A stretch of 5,830 bases of DNA from Bacillota bacterium (GTDB lineage: Bacteria; Bacillota; Clostridia; Acetivibrionales; DSM-2933): contig JAEZNF010000157.1 of the NCBI GenBank assembly GCA_023441845.1, forward strand, positions 1 to 5,830. Reading direction: 5' to 3'. The notes under the pieces are model-generated. The model saw only the letters and a list, made by a program, of their open reading frames with translations. It had not been told where the DNA came from and did no database searches. Numbering within the stretch: the stretch's first letter is position 1; the number at the start of each line of letters is the position of its first letter. Both the position numbers and the translations under genes were made by a program. Below, piece after piece: positions 1-5,830 of the stretch.

Positions 1-1
1 C

Positions 2-36
2 AATAATATTAAATTGTGCGCACAGTTAATATTATT
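2..36. repeat. Near-perfect dyad upstream of the protease gene
   Basis: Outer arms of 11 bp (AATAATATTAA at 2-12 and TTAATATTATT at 26-36) are perfectly complementary. They flank the perfect 10-bp palindrome TGTGCGCACA at 15-24. The two symmetry centres differ by half a base, so the full structure has a small bulge. It ends only a few bases before the Shine-Dalgarno site of the protease gene. It could be an operator, a 5' leader stem, or the terminator of a gene to the left. No T-run follows on the plus strand, so a plus-strand terminator is the weakest option. The structure is seen directly; its role is inferred. Confidence 0.5.
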
Positions 37-53
37 ATTAAAGGGTGAATCTT

Positions 54-1517
54 ATGAAGAAATTAATAGCAGCTATACTATTTTGTTCTATCATGCTTTT
101 TAGTGTAAACATGCCATATGCAGGAAACAATGAACAATTGGCACAGAACAAGGAATTTTTCAAAGATAAAACTAAAATAGTCAGATTATCTAAAAAGGAT
201 TTTATTAATCAATATGGTCACAACAATAGTATCCCCCGTACAGATGCGGAAGTAATCAAACTTTCAGAACGTTTATACTCAAAAAACAAGAATGCAAAGG
301 CTAAAGAAGCATGTGGCGAAGCTGATTTCGGCAATCTATACGCAGCACTTTCAAACCCCGATATCAGTAATCAAGCAGTTAATACAGTACTTCAGCAAGC
401 TACAAGCAGCAGGCCGAGCTTACCTCAGAGCTATCAGTCCGGCAACGTTAGAATTTTTTATACGACTAATGATTCAAACGCAGCCAATAATGTGACATTT
501 GACAATATAGTAAGAACAGCTTTTATTCTCAACAAGGCATGGCTTGATTACACTGCCAACTTTACAGAACCCAAGGGTTTTCTATTAAGTGGTACCAACA
601 CTATCGATGTTTATGTGTATGATCTCCCCAGCTATCTTGGAGTAACAAGCTCATACTGGGATTATATCGAATTAGATAGTCAGAGTTGTGTTATGGATGA
701 TCTAAACAGGCAAACCACACCGGTGCACGAGCTTTTTCACCGTGTACAATACAGCTATGGATATGTTAGCGGAATAGCTTTGAATTGGGCTGTTGAAGGA
801 ACCGCTGAATGGAGCCAGAAATATATGGCAAGTAGTATTGGTGATTGGAAGGGATGGGCAAATAACTGTTTACAGAATACAGATAAAGCCTTAATTTCAA
901 GTAGAAGTTATGATGCCGTTCTTTTTTGGATTTATCTTACACAACGCACTTCAGCCATTGGTGTCAGTGAAAAAGAATTTATAAAAAGAGCATGGACAAA
1001 CTATAGTACCAGTACCACTAAAGATATGAAAAGTGCAGTTCTGCAAGCTATAAAGTCATCAATGGGCACTAATTACACCTTTAATACCATGGCCATACAA
1101 TGGATGTTGACCAATTATTATAAAGATATGACTAATGCCCCTGCCCAATTCGATTACATAGATGATGAGACAACACTGCCTGGTGGCGGACCATTGTATC
1201 ATATAACCCCTGTTTCCTGTGCAAAAGGTACTACAACCGGAACTGTGTCAAGCTATGGTGCAGACTACCTTTCATACAGCATTCCCAGCACTGTTGGAAA
1301 TGTAAGCATATCGGCTACAGGAAGTAATTATGATTTTGCTTTTTGTTATATGCTGATTAAAAATGGATCTTGCGTTAGTGTCCAATACCCCCAAAACGGC
1401 TGCGATATGACTAGTACATATAATGTGAATTTCGCACCGGGTTCAGTTGATAAAGTTGTTGCAATAGTTATGGGAGTTAATGACGGCGGAAATTATACTT
1501 TGAACACAACATTTTAA
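54..1517 (+). CDS. Secreted HExxH zinc metalloprotease (putative)
   Basis: This encodes a 487-residue exported protein. The ATG at 54 is chosen over an in-frame GTG at 45 because AAGGGTGA (41-48) is a good ribosome binding site for the ATG, whereas the GTG lies inside that site. Residues 1-23 form a signal peptide: MKK, a hydrophobic core, and a likely cut after PYA. Residues of about 24-125 look like a propeptide or linker. The probable catalytic domain begins near residue 127. It carries HELFH at 225-229, with two candidate zinc-binding His and the catalytic Glu226, then WAVEGTAEW, where Glu248 (or Glu252) could be the third ligand. The spacing from the second His is 19 residues, as expected for a gluzincin-type site. 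From about residue 386 to the end there is a Gly/Ser/Thr/Tyr-rich stretch with beta-strand character, probably a C-terminal beta-sandwich. The HELFHxxQ...WxxEGxAxW pattern recalls the MXAN_6640-like putative metalloproteases, but that family call is tentative. No sortase motif or dockerin is seen, so the product is probably released. Peptidase activity is inferred from the motif only. Confidence 0.85.
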   Translation: MKKLIAAILFCSIMLFSVNMPYAGNNEQLAQNKEFFKDKTKIVRLSKKDFINQYGHNNSIPRTDAEVIKLSERLYSKNKNAKAKEACGEADFGNLYAALSNPDISNQAVNTVLQQATSSRPSLPQSYQSGNVRIFYTTNDSNAANNVTFDNIVRTAFILNKAWLDYTANFTEPKGFLLSGTNTIDVYVYDLPSYLGVTSSYWDYIELDSQSCVMDDLNRQTTPVHELFHRVQYSYGYVSGIALNWAVEGTAEWSQKYMASSIGDWKGWANNCLQNTDKALISSRSYDAVLFWIYLTQRTSAIGVSEKEFIKRAWTNYSTSTTKDMKSAVLQAIKSSMGTNYTFNTMAIQWMLTNYYKDMTNAPAQFDYIDDETTLPGGGPLYHITPVSCAKGTTTGTVSSYGADYLSYSIPSTVGNVSISATGSNYDFAFCYMLIKNGSCVSVQYPQNGCDMTSTYNVNFAPGSVDKVVAIVMGVNDGGNYTLNTTF

Positions 1518-1578
1518 ATATAAAATGTACATTCCCGGCAAAATCTATACCGTATGAGTTAAATAACATACAAAAATT

Positions 1579-1613
1579 AACAGCTATGCTGCCAAAATGT
1601 GAGCATAGCTGTT
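1579..1613. terminator. Bidirectional rho-independent terminator
   Basis: A perfect 12-bp stem, AACAGCTATGCT (1579-1590) with AGCATAGCTGTT (1602-1613), encloses an 11-base loop. On the plus strand the stem runs into TTTT (1612-1615), ending the protease transcript about 60 bases after its stop codon. On the minus strand it is followed by AATTTTTG, so it can also stop transcription arriving from the sigma/membrane remnant. Its position between two convergent genes fits this dual use. Confidence 0.85.
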
Positions 1614-1636
1614 TTGCCCTAAAGAGGGTTGGATTT

Positions 1637-1800
1637 GTGGGGACAAGGAATTACCATAGCAACGAAGTTAATATTGATGCTATGGCAGAATAGTAAGTTG
1701 GCATTTCAAACATCTTGAAAGTACTGATTGCATTTACAATCAGTGGGACAAGTATACCTACTAAAGTTAAAGCATTGGGACAGTTCTCTTGCTTCCCGAT
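1637..1800. repeat. Non-coding stretch with small inverted and GGGACA repeats
   Basis: No credible gene lies between the terminator and position 1803. Three perfect inverted repeats follow each other: CCATAGCA/TGCTATGG (1654-1661, 1678-1685), TTTCAA/TTGAAA (1704-1709, 1715-1720) and ACTGATTG/CAATCAGT (1723-1730, 1737-1744). The motif GGGACA occurs three times: GGGGACAAG at 1639, GTGGGACAAG at 1743 and TTGGGACAG at 1775. The last copy has a near-inverted partner, TTCCC, at 1793-1797. The pattern resembles decayed repetitive-element ends of the kind found near IS200/IS605-like transposases, but no transposase is present. Confidence 0.35.
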
Positions 1801-1802
1801 TT

Positions 1803-1937
1803 TTACACAATCTGCCGGTTCTTCTGCTTTCTCTTTCTATAACGCATGAAAATTGCAAGCAATACTACCATAGCAGCAATTATCGGTAACGAAGGCTCGG
1901 ACATCTGAACAGGATCACCTATATCAAGGGCCCAATA
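1803..1937 (-). other. Frame-shifted C-terminal membrane tail of the remnant gene
   Basis: Read on the minus strand one frame away from the main open frame, this segment begins after a TAG at 1940-1938. It encodes ALDIGDPVQMSEPSLP, then a hydrophobic helix (IIAAMVVLLAIF), then a basic end (RYRKRKQK) and a TAA at 1805-1803. Removing one base from the GGGCCC run (1928-1933) would join IVVL of the upstream frame directly to ALDIGDP and give one continuous membrane protein. The hydrophobic-plus-basic ending would place the C-terminus in the cytoplasm. It has no recognisable start codon or ribosome binding site of its own. Confidence 0.55.
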
Positions 1938-2535
1938 CTACTATCGGGATAACAGCTTTTTTCCATATTTCCGGTTTCTTTAAAAGAATCCGATAAATCA
2001 GCTTTATAATGGCAAATAGAAAAACAACTGTTCCGGTTACAAATATCATTGCAGTCAAATGATCAAATCCTGAAGCAAAAGGAACATGTATCAATGGAAC
2101 AATGCATGTAAAAAGTATAAACCAGACAGCCGGAATAGACAAAACCGGAATATTTCTTTTAGTAAAAATAAGATTAATGTTCAAAGGAGTAAGCCAATAC
2201 AGGCAAATAAGCATTGCAATAACCATTGAGGGCATAACAAGGCCTACAACCGACATAAGAGGATCGATTCCAAAAAGCATCCAGTTTGGTATACTTGAAG
2301 GAATTATATCACCATTGGATAACGTAAAAAGGTAATCTACCCAGAGATTTTTACATACCCTGAACATCCGGAGTTTAATATTTCTATCCGCACATTCGAT
2401 GGAGAGAATTACCTTAACAAAGGCTTCACTGACTATATCTTCTGCAACAGCATGATTCTGACACAAAGATACCGTGTAAATATATATTTCTTTATAGTAC
2501 TTTTCATACAGCTCTTTGATGCTTTCAGAATCCAC
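1803..2535 (-). pseudogene. ECF sigma region 2 fused to membrane segment, frameshifted
   Basis: The start is the GTG at 2535, because AGGGG (2548-2544) sits 8 bases upstream; the frame stays open 16 codons further upstream, but without such a site. The open frame gives 203 residues and ends at 1924. Residues 1-69 match sigma-70 region 2 of ECF factors: a helix with LYEKYYKEIYIY, the core-binding AEDIVSEAFVKV (31-42), and FRVCKNLWVDYL (58-69). Region 4, needed to bind the -35 element, is absent. At residue 70 the chain changes abruptly to a hydrophobic protein with helices at about 93-115, 129-150 and 160-184, and another starting near 194. A sigma gene is often followed by a membrane anti-sigma or related gene, so an internal deletion joining two neighbours is the simplest reading (inference). 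A one-base shift near 1924-1940 then interrupts the membrane part; in the other frame it continues to a TAA at 1803. The product is unlikely to work as a sigma factor. A real fusion protein is possible but less likely. Confidence 0.65.
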
Positions 2536-2586
2536 ACTTTTTTCCCCTATATTTAATAAACGCACGAGTATCATAAATGTCACAAA

Positions 2587-2617
2587 GTTTTATAGTATTC
2601 ATTATGTACTATAAAAC
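2587..2617. promoter_or_regulatory. 11-bp perfect inverted repeat upstream of the sigma remnant
   Basis: GTTTTATAGTA (2587-2597) and TACTATAAAAC (2607-2617) are perfect inverse complements around a 9-base spacer. The element lies about 50 bases upstream of the GTG start of the minus-strand gene, in the space between two divergent units. Its position and AT-rich symmetry suggest an operator for a dimeric repressor. Its arms also contain -10-like TACTAT and TATAGT, so it may overlap a promoter. No clear -35 partner was found. The repeat is seen; its function is inferred. Confidence 0.45.
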
Positions 2618-2685
2618 GGAATTTCAGATAAGGTGAAAAACCTTTGTCTGTAAGTCGTTGTGCCAGCATGCCTGTCCATTATTGC

Positions 2686-2714
2686 TTGCTAGTTCGTGAA
2701 TTATTTTTTATAAT
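2686..2714 (+). promoter_or_regulatory. Candidate sigma-A promoter for the ABC operon
   Basis: TTGCTA (2686-2691, four of six matches to TTGACA) is separated by 17 bases from a perfect TATAAT (2709-2714). Transcription would start near 2721 and give a leader of roughly 225 bases before the ATPase start at 2946. A 10-bp inverted repeat arm begins at 2717, overlapping the expected start site, where a regulator could act. Confidence 0.5.
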
Positions 2715-2716
2715 TG

Positions 2717-2773
2717 AATTTATCGGAGAAAAAAAGCATGCATAACGAAGTATTTGGATTTACCCGATAAATT
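2717..2773. repeat. Inverted repeat bracketing a ten-codon mini-ORF
   Basis: AATTTATCGG (2717-2726) and CCGATAAATT (2764-2773) are perfect inverse complements, 37 bases apart. The left arm includes the first bases of the GGAG ribosome binding site of the mini-ORF, and the right arm overlaps its stop codon. In RNA the pairing would partly cover that binding site. In DNA it could be a pair of protein-binding half-sites near the predicted transcription start. Confidence 0.4.
2738..2770 (+). CDS. Possible leader peptide MHNEVFGFTR
   Basis: A ten-codon ORF, ATG at 2738 to TAA at 2768-2770, is preceded by GGAG (2725-2728) with a 9-base spacer. It lies between the candidate promoter and the ABC operon, and a perfect inverted repeat brackets it. 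Such an arrangement could serve translational attenuation. The ORF is very short, so chance is a serious alternative. No similarity to a known leader peptide is recognised. Confidence 0.2.
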   Translation: MHNEVFGFTR

Positions 2774-2824
2774 AAGGGAAACTTAAAAATAACTGATCTC
2801 ACGATAAAACTATATTAAGGAAGC

Positions 2825-2857
2825 CTGTTATAATGGGACGTCGGCGCCCCGTAACAG
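2825..2857 (+). ncRNA. Leader hairpin over the second small ORF start
   Basis: CTGTTA (2825-2830) pairs with TAACAG (2852-2857). Inside, GGG (2835-2837) pairs with CCC (2848-2850) and CG/CG closes a TCGG loop, leaving a small bulge and one mismatch. The stem would enclose the ATG at 2833 of the downstream small ORF while leaving its ribosome binding site AAGGAAG just outside. It is a plausible regulatory leader structure and lacks the T-run of a terminator. It matches no riboswitch class I recognise. Confidence 0.3.
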
Positions 2858-2910
2858 AGTTCGTTTCCAGAAGTGGAGCACAAACAGATGAAGTGCTTTT
2901 TAACATATAA
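2833..2910 (+). CDS. Possible 25-residue small protein upstream of the ABC operon
   Basis: The ORF runs from ATG at 2833 to TAA at 2908-2910 and is preceded by AAGGAAG (2817-2823) with a 9-base spacer. It encodes a basic start (MGRRRPV), a polar middle and a DEVLFNI end. It stops 35 bases before the ATPase start. Its first part is clearly richer in G and C than the surrounding leader, more like the ABC genes, which mildly favours real coding or a transferred segment. No domain or membrane helix is seen and no family is recognised. It may be a leader peptide, a small protein, or a chance frame. Confidence 0.3.
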   Translation: MGRRRPVTEFVSRSGAQTDEVLFNI

Positions 2911-2917
2911 AAAGCAC
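2893..2917 (+). ncRNA. Leader hairpin just before the ATPase ribosome binding site
   Basis: GTGCTTTTT (2893-2901) and AAAAAGCAC (2909-2917) form a perfect 9-bp stem, extendable by an A-T pair, with a short loop. It lies 16 bases before the GGAGG site (2934-2938). No T-run follows, so it is not a typical terminator on the plus strand. It could stabilise the mRNA or take part in alternative leader folding together with the end of the preceding small ORF. Confidence 0.4.
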
Positions 2918-2945
2918 CAGATCCGAATAATATGGAGGAAAAACA

Positions 2946-3647
2946 ATGGCATTTATTTCATTTGAAAACGTATATAAGGAATATGGCACAGGTGACAGCC
3001 TTGTGAGGGCTCTGAATGATGCGAATTTTTCTGTGGAGCAAGGGGAATTGGCGGTAATACTTGGCTCCTCCGGTGCAGGAAAAACTACAGCATTGAATAT
3101 TTTGGGCGGAATGGACTCCGCAACACGAGGCAGGGTGTTGTTTGACGGCAATGATATTACTCACTGGAACGAGACACAGCTATGCCAATACCGCCGCACT
3201 GATGTTGGGTTTGTGTTCCAGTTCTACAATCTGGTTCCTAATCTTACAGCACTGGAAAATGTGGAACTGGCAGCACAGATTTGCTCGAACAGTTTGGATG
3301 CTGCCGAAACCTTGAAAAAGGTTGGTCTTGGTGATCGAATGGACAATTTCCCGGCTCAGCTTTCCGGAGGAGAACAGCAGAGGGTTTCCATTGCCCGTGC
3401 TCTGGCGAAAAGACCAAAACTGTTGCTTTGCGATGAACCGACAGGAGCATTGGACTATGTGACCGGCAAGCAGATTTTACAGCTTCTGCAGGATACCTGT
3501 CGCAAAGAAGGTATCAGCGTTATCATCATCACTCACAACAGCGCTATTGCGCCAATGGCAGATAAGGTAATACGGTTCAAGAACGGCAAAGTGGTGGATA
3601 TAGCAGTCAATGCCGAACCTATTGGCATTGAAGAAATTGAGTGGTGA
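2946..3647 (+). CDS. ABC transporter ATP-binding protein (MacB/LolD type)
   Basis: This is a 233-residue ATPase that powers the adjacent FtsX-type permease by ATP hydrolysis on the cytoplasmic face of the membrane. The ATG at 2946 has an excellent GGAGG site 7 bases upstream. All ABC motifs are present and intact: Walker [10 protein letters not shown] (40-48), Q-loop Gln92 in FQFYNLVP, signature LSGGEQQ (139-145), Walker B LLLCDEP (159-165) with Asp163 and catalytic Glu164, D-loop GALD (167-170), and H-loop His197 in ITHN. Length and motif wording fit the MacB/LolD/FtsE group, which pairs with permeases having large extracellular domains, rather than importers. Single domain and no membrane segments, as usual. 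It forms an operon with the permease. A leader of over 200 bases with hairpins and tiny ORFs suggests regulated expression. Substrate cannot be deduced; antimicrobial peptide or lipoprotein handling, or envelope work, are typical jobs of relatives. Confidence 0.95.
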   Translation: MAFISFENVYKEYGTGDSLVRALNDANFSVEQGELAVILGSSGAGKTTALNILGGMDSATRGRVLFDGNDITHWNETQLCQYRRTDVGFVFQFYNLVPNLTALENVELAAQICSNSLDAAETLKKVGLGDRMDNFPAQLSGGEQQRVSIARALAKRPKLLLCDEPTGALDYVTGKQILQLLQDTCRKEGISVIIITHNSAIAPMADKVIRFKNGKVVDIAVNAEPIGIEEIEW

Positions 3648-3651
3648 GCCT

Positions 3652-5830
3652 ATGAGAAAAAGAGCCTTTTATAAAGATATTGTCCGCACATTAAAAAACA
3701 ACCTGTCCAGATTCTTTGCCATTACTGTGATGGCAGCCCTTGGAATAGGCGTATTCTCAGGCTTTGCAGTAGGTTGTATTGATGCTATTGAATCTGCTGA
3801 CCTCTTCTATCATAAACAAAACACTTATGACATCCAGATCGTCTCCACCCTTGGACTGACTGACGATGACCTTTCCGCCGTGTCCGGAGTGAATGGTGTG
3901 CGTGAAGTATTCGGCAGCTACAGTATGGATGTGAAGGCTTTAAAGACAGACGGGAAATTACTGCCGGCAAATCTGGCCGTCCTGGACGCAGACGGCATGA
4001 ACAAACCATATGTGCTTGAAGGCAAGCTGCCCGCTCAACCGGGGCAAATTGCCGTGAACTCCAAATTCATTAAGGATTCGGGGCTACATGTGGGAGATAT
4101 TATCACTCTCTCAAAAGCCGATACGACAGGAGAAACTGCCGCAGCAGGTACAACGGCGTCTGACAGCGGGAATGATGACCAAACCGATATGGAAATTAAT
4201 ATAGAAAGTGATTCCACAGCACCGGTGTTAGCAGTAAGCAAATATGAAATCACTGCAGTTATATTAAGCCCTCTGGACATTTCCAACACCGGTAGCGGCC
4301 TTTCATCTGTTTCTTTCTCATCAAGCGGCAGTGATTACATGATGTATGCCACAGCAGACTGCATCGAAAGTGGTATTTACAATGCTATTTACATTACCAT
4401 AGACGGCGCATCGGAGTTGAACTGCTATTCAAATGAATACCAAAAGCTGGTGGACAATGTAACTGCCACAATCAAATCGACCATACAGAAAAAACGACAG
4501 CAAGCAAGGTACGATGAAGTCGTAGCCGATGCCAAGGCTAAAATTGCTGAATCTGAAAAACTGTTGGCGGACAAAAAGACCGAGGCAGAACTTATTTATG
4601 GACAGAATAAGCCGGATAAAAACATGTCCGACTACGAGGATTCCATTGCTAAAGCCATGCAGAAGCTGGACGATGCTAAAGCTAAAGTCTCCGAAATGGA
4701 CATGACGAAATGGTATGTCTGGGATAGGAGAAATAACGACAGTTGTGCCGGACTTAAAAGTGATATCAACTTCATTCAGGAGGTTACCAAGGCTTTCCCG
4801 ATTTTTTTCTTCCTGGTGGCGGTACTCATAAGCCTGACCACCATGACCCGCATGGTAGAGGAGGATCGGGGCCTAATCGGCACCTATAAATCGCTTGGAT
4901 ATTCCAACTTCCGGATTAGTTTGAAATACATTTTCTATGCAGTACTGGCATGTGTCATTGGAGGCATTTTGGGAAGCGTGATCGGGTTTGTTGGACTTCC
5001 TATGATAATCGGAATCATTATGAATACCCTTTATATATTGCCAATGTATCAGATGCCCTTCAATCTCGGATATGGACTGGGTGGATTCGGTCTGTTTCTC
5101 GTGGGTATTTCGGGTGCAACTGCTATCTCCTGCTTTGAGATGCTGCACCAGCGTCCGGCAGAACTGATGCGTCCCAAAACACCCAAAGCAGGAAGTCGGA
5201 TTCTGTTGGAACGCATTCCTTTCATTTGGAAGAGACTGAATTTCCTGAATAAGGTAACCTGCCGTAACCTGTTCAGGTATAAAAAGCGCGCGATAATGAC
5301 CATTGTCGGTATTTTAGGCTGCACGATGCTTATTGTACTTGGATTCGGTTTGCGAGACACCGTAGGAGGGCTGATGTCCGACCAGTTTGATACTGTGACA
5401 GTATATGATGCCATCGTAGCAACAGACAACCTGAACAAGGAGAAAATGAATGCACTTGTCAATGAATGGAAAACATCCGGAATGGTGAAGGATGAGTTGC
5501 AAATTCAGGTTTCCAACTTGACGCTGCGGAGCAGCGGCGATAGTGTGGATATTCCCGTAATGGTGATTCCGGACGATGCAGATTTGAACAAATATGTTCA
5601 CCTGTATAATTCCGCAAACGATAAAGCAATGTCGCTGCCATTAAACGGCATTGTGGTTACTCAAAATGCAGCAAAAAAACTTGCTCTGACCAGTGGCGAC
5701 ATCGTGTCTTTGCAAAATGAAGACAATCTGGAGCATAATTTTCCGGTAGCTTTTGTAGCAACAAACTATGCAGGTAATTATGTATATGTCAGAGAAAGTT
5801 GTTATCAGGCAGCATTCGGCGACTATACCG
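3652..5830 (+). CDS. FtsX-family ABC permease, large, 3' end beyond window
   Basis: The frame is open from ATG 3652 to the window end, giving at least 726 residues; related clostridial permeases often exceed 1000. It starts 4 bases after the ATPase stop with only a weak ribosome site (GGTGAG), so translational coupling is likely. Order: a cytoplasmic start; helix 1 at about 21-43; an outer domain that includes a low-complexity acidic Ser/Thr/Ala/Gly stretch at about 156-187; a charged coiled-coil region at about 276-350; KWYVWDR (353-359), an element I associate with this family; helix 2 at about 381-400; the cytoplasmic MTRMVEEDRG...YKSLGYS segment typical of FtsX domains; helices near 424-457 and 476-498; a PAELMRPK motif (503-510); another helix near 548-568; and a second outer domain that runs off the window. 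Two FtsX-type halves are therefore expected. The final helices are missing only because the window ends. No internal stop or frameshift is seen. It works with the ATPase; the substrate is unknown. Confidence 0.92.
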   Translation, partial: MRKRAFYKDIVRTLKNNLSRFFAITVMAALGIGVFSGFAVGCIDAIESADLFYHKQNTYDIQIVSTLGLTDDDLSAVSGVNGVREVFGSYSMDVKALKTDGKLLPANLAVLDADGMNKPYVLEGKLPAQPGQIAVNSKFIKDSGLHVGDIITLSKADTTGETAAAGTTASDSGNDDQTDMEINIESDSTAPVLAVSKYEITAVILSPLDISNTGSGLSSVSFSSSGSDYMMYATADCIESGIYNAIYITIDGASELNCYSNEYQKLVDNVTATIKSTIQKKRQQARYDEVVADAKAKIAESEKLLADKKTEAELIYGQNKPDKNMSDYEDSIAKAMQKLDDAKAKVSEMDMTKWYVWDRRNNDSCAGLKSDINFIQEVTKAFPIFFFLVAVLISLTTMTRMVEEDRGLIGTYKSLGYSNFRISLKYIFYAVLACVIGGILGSVIGFVGLPMIIGIIMNTLYILPMYQMPFNLGYGLGGFGLFLVGISGATAISCFEMLHQRPAELMRPKTPKAGSRILLERIPFIWKRLNFLNKVTCRNLFRYKKRAIMTIVGILGCTMLIVLGFGLRDTVGGLMSDQFDTVTVYDAIVATDNLNKEKMNALVNEWKTSGMVKDELQIQVSNLTLRSSGDSVDIPVMVIPDDADLNKYVHLYNSANDKAMSLPLNGIVVTQNAAKKLALTSGDIVSLQNEDNLEHNFPVAFVATNYAGNYVYVRESCYQAAFGDYT

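Noticed and set aside
292..495. 67-codon plus-strand frame inside the protease gene
   Set aside because: It overlaps the strongly supported protease frame, lacks a ribosome binding site and matches nothing recognisable.
1803..1937. Sortase-type cell-wall anchor (SLP motif, hydrophobic stretch, basic tail)
   Set aside because: The motif is not LPxTG-like enough, there is no exported protein upstream in that frame, and the segment is better explained as the frameshifted end of the adjacent membrane protein.
2102..2335. 77-codon plus-strand frame opposite the membrane remnant
   Set aside because: It is antisense to a segment that encodes typical membrane helices and has no clear start signal.
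2829..2834. Perfect TATAAT as a second promoter for the ABC operon
   Set aside because: No -35-like hexamer lies 16-18 bases upstream, and the bases fall between a ribosome binding site and a start codon, so the match is probably fortuitous.
2893..2917. Rho-independent terminator before the ATPase gene
   Set aside because: The stem is perfect but is not followed by a T-run on either strand, so a terminator is not supported.
2958..3450. Minus-strand open frames inside the ATPase gene
   Set aside because: They lie opposite a gene with every ABC motif intact and show no domain or convincing start site.
3785..5641. Several open frames on the opposite strand of the permease gene, and one short plus-strand frame at 4950-5138
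   Set aside because: The permease frame is open without interruption across the whole stretch and has clear FtsX features; the others are shadows.

Overview
The window looks like AT-rich chromosomal DNA of a low-GC Gram-positive bacterium, probably class Clostridia. Supporting signs are strong Shine-Dalgarno sites (AAGGGTGA, AGGGG, GGAGG), GTG starts, a Gram-positive style secreted protease, an ECF-type sigma domain of the clostridial sort, and an ABC transporter with a very large FtsX-type permease. The genus cannot be fixed from this sequence alone. No rRNA, tRNA, CRISPR array or intact mobile element was seen.

Layout. (1) Positions 54-1517 (+) encode an exported zinc metalloprotease candidate, preceded by a 35-base near-perfect dyad and followed by a bidirectional terminator. 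(2) Positions 1614-1802 are non-coding, with three short inverted repeats and three GGGACA-type repeats that look like the remains of a small repetitive element. (3) Positions 1803-2535 (-) hold a damaged gene. A sigma-70 region 2 domain runs without region 4 into a multi-pass membrane segment, and a one-base frameshift near 1924-1940 separates off a last membrane helix with a basic tail. An 11-bp perfect inverted repeat lies just upstream. (4) Positions 2618-2945 are a divergent intergenic/leader region with a reasonable promoter, two tiny ORFs with ribosome binding sites, and several inverted repeats. (5) From 2946 to the right edge lies a two-gene ABC transporter operon (+): a MacB/LolD-type ATPase followed 4 bases later by a large FtsX-family permease that is cut off by the window end.

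How the parts relate. The ATPase and permease almost certainly form one complex; this type exports or extracts substrates, or acts mechanically at the membrane, but nothing here identifies the cargo. The protease and the sigma/membrane remnant converge on the shared terminator and are probably separate units. No complete new system is evident. The points most worth checking are the sigma-membrane fusion with its frameshift and the structured leader with mini-ORFs upstream of the ABC operon.
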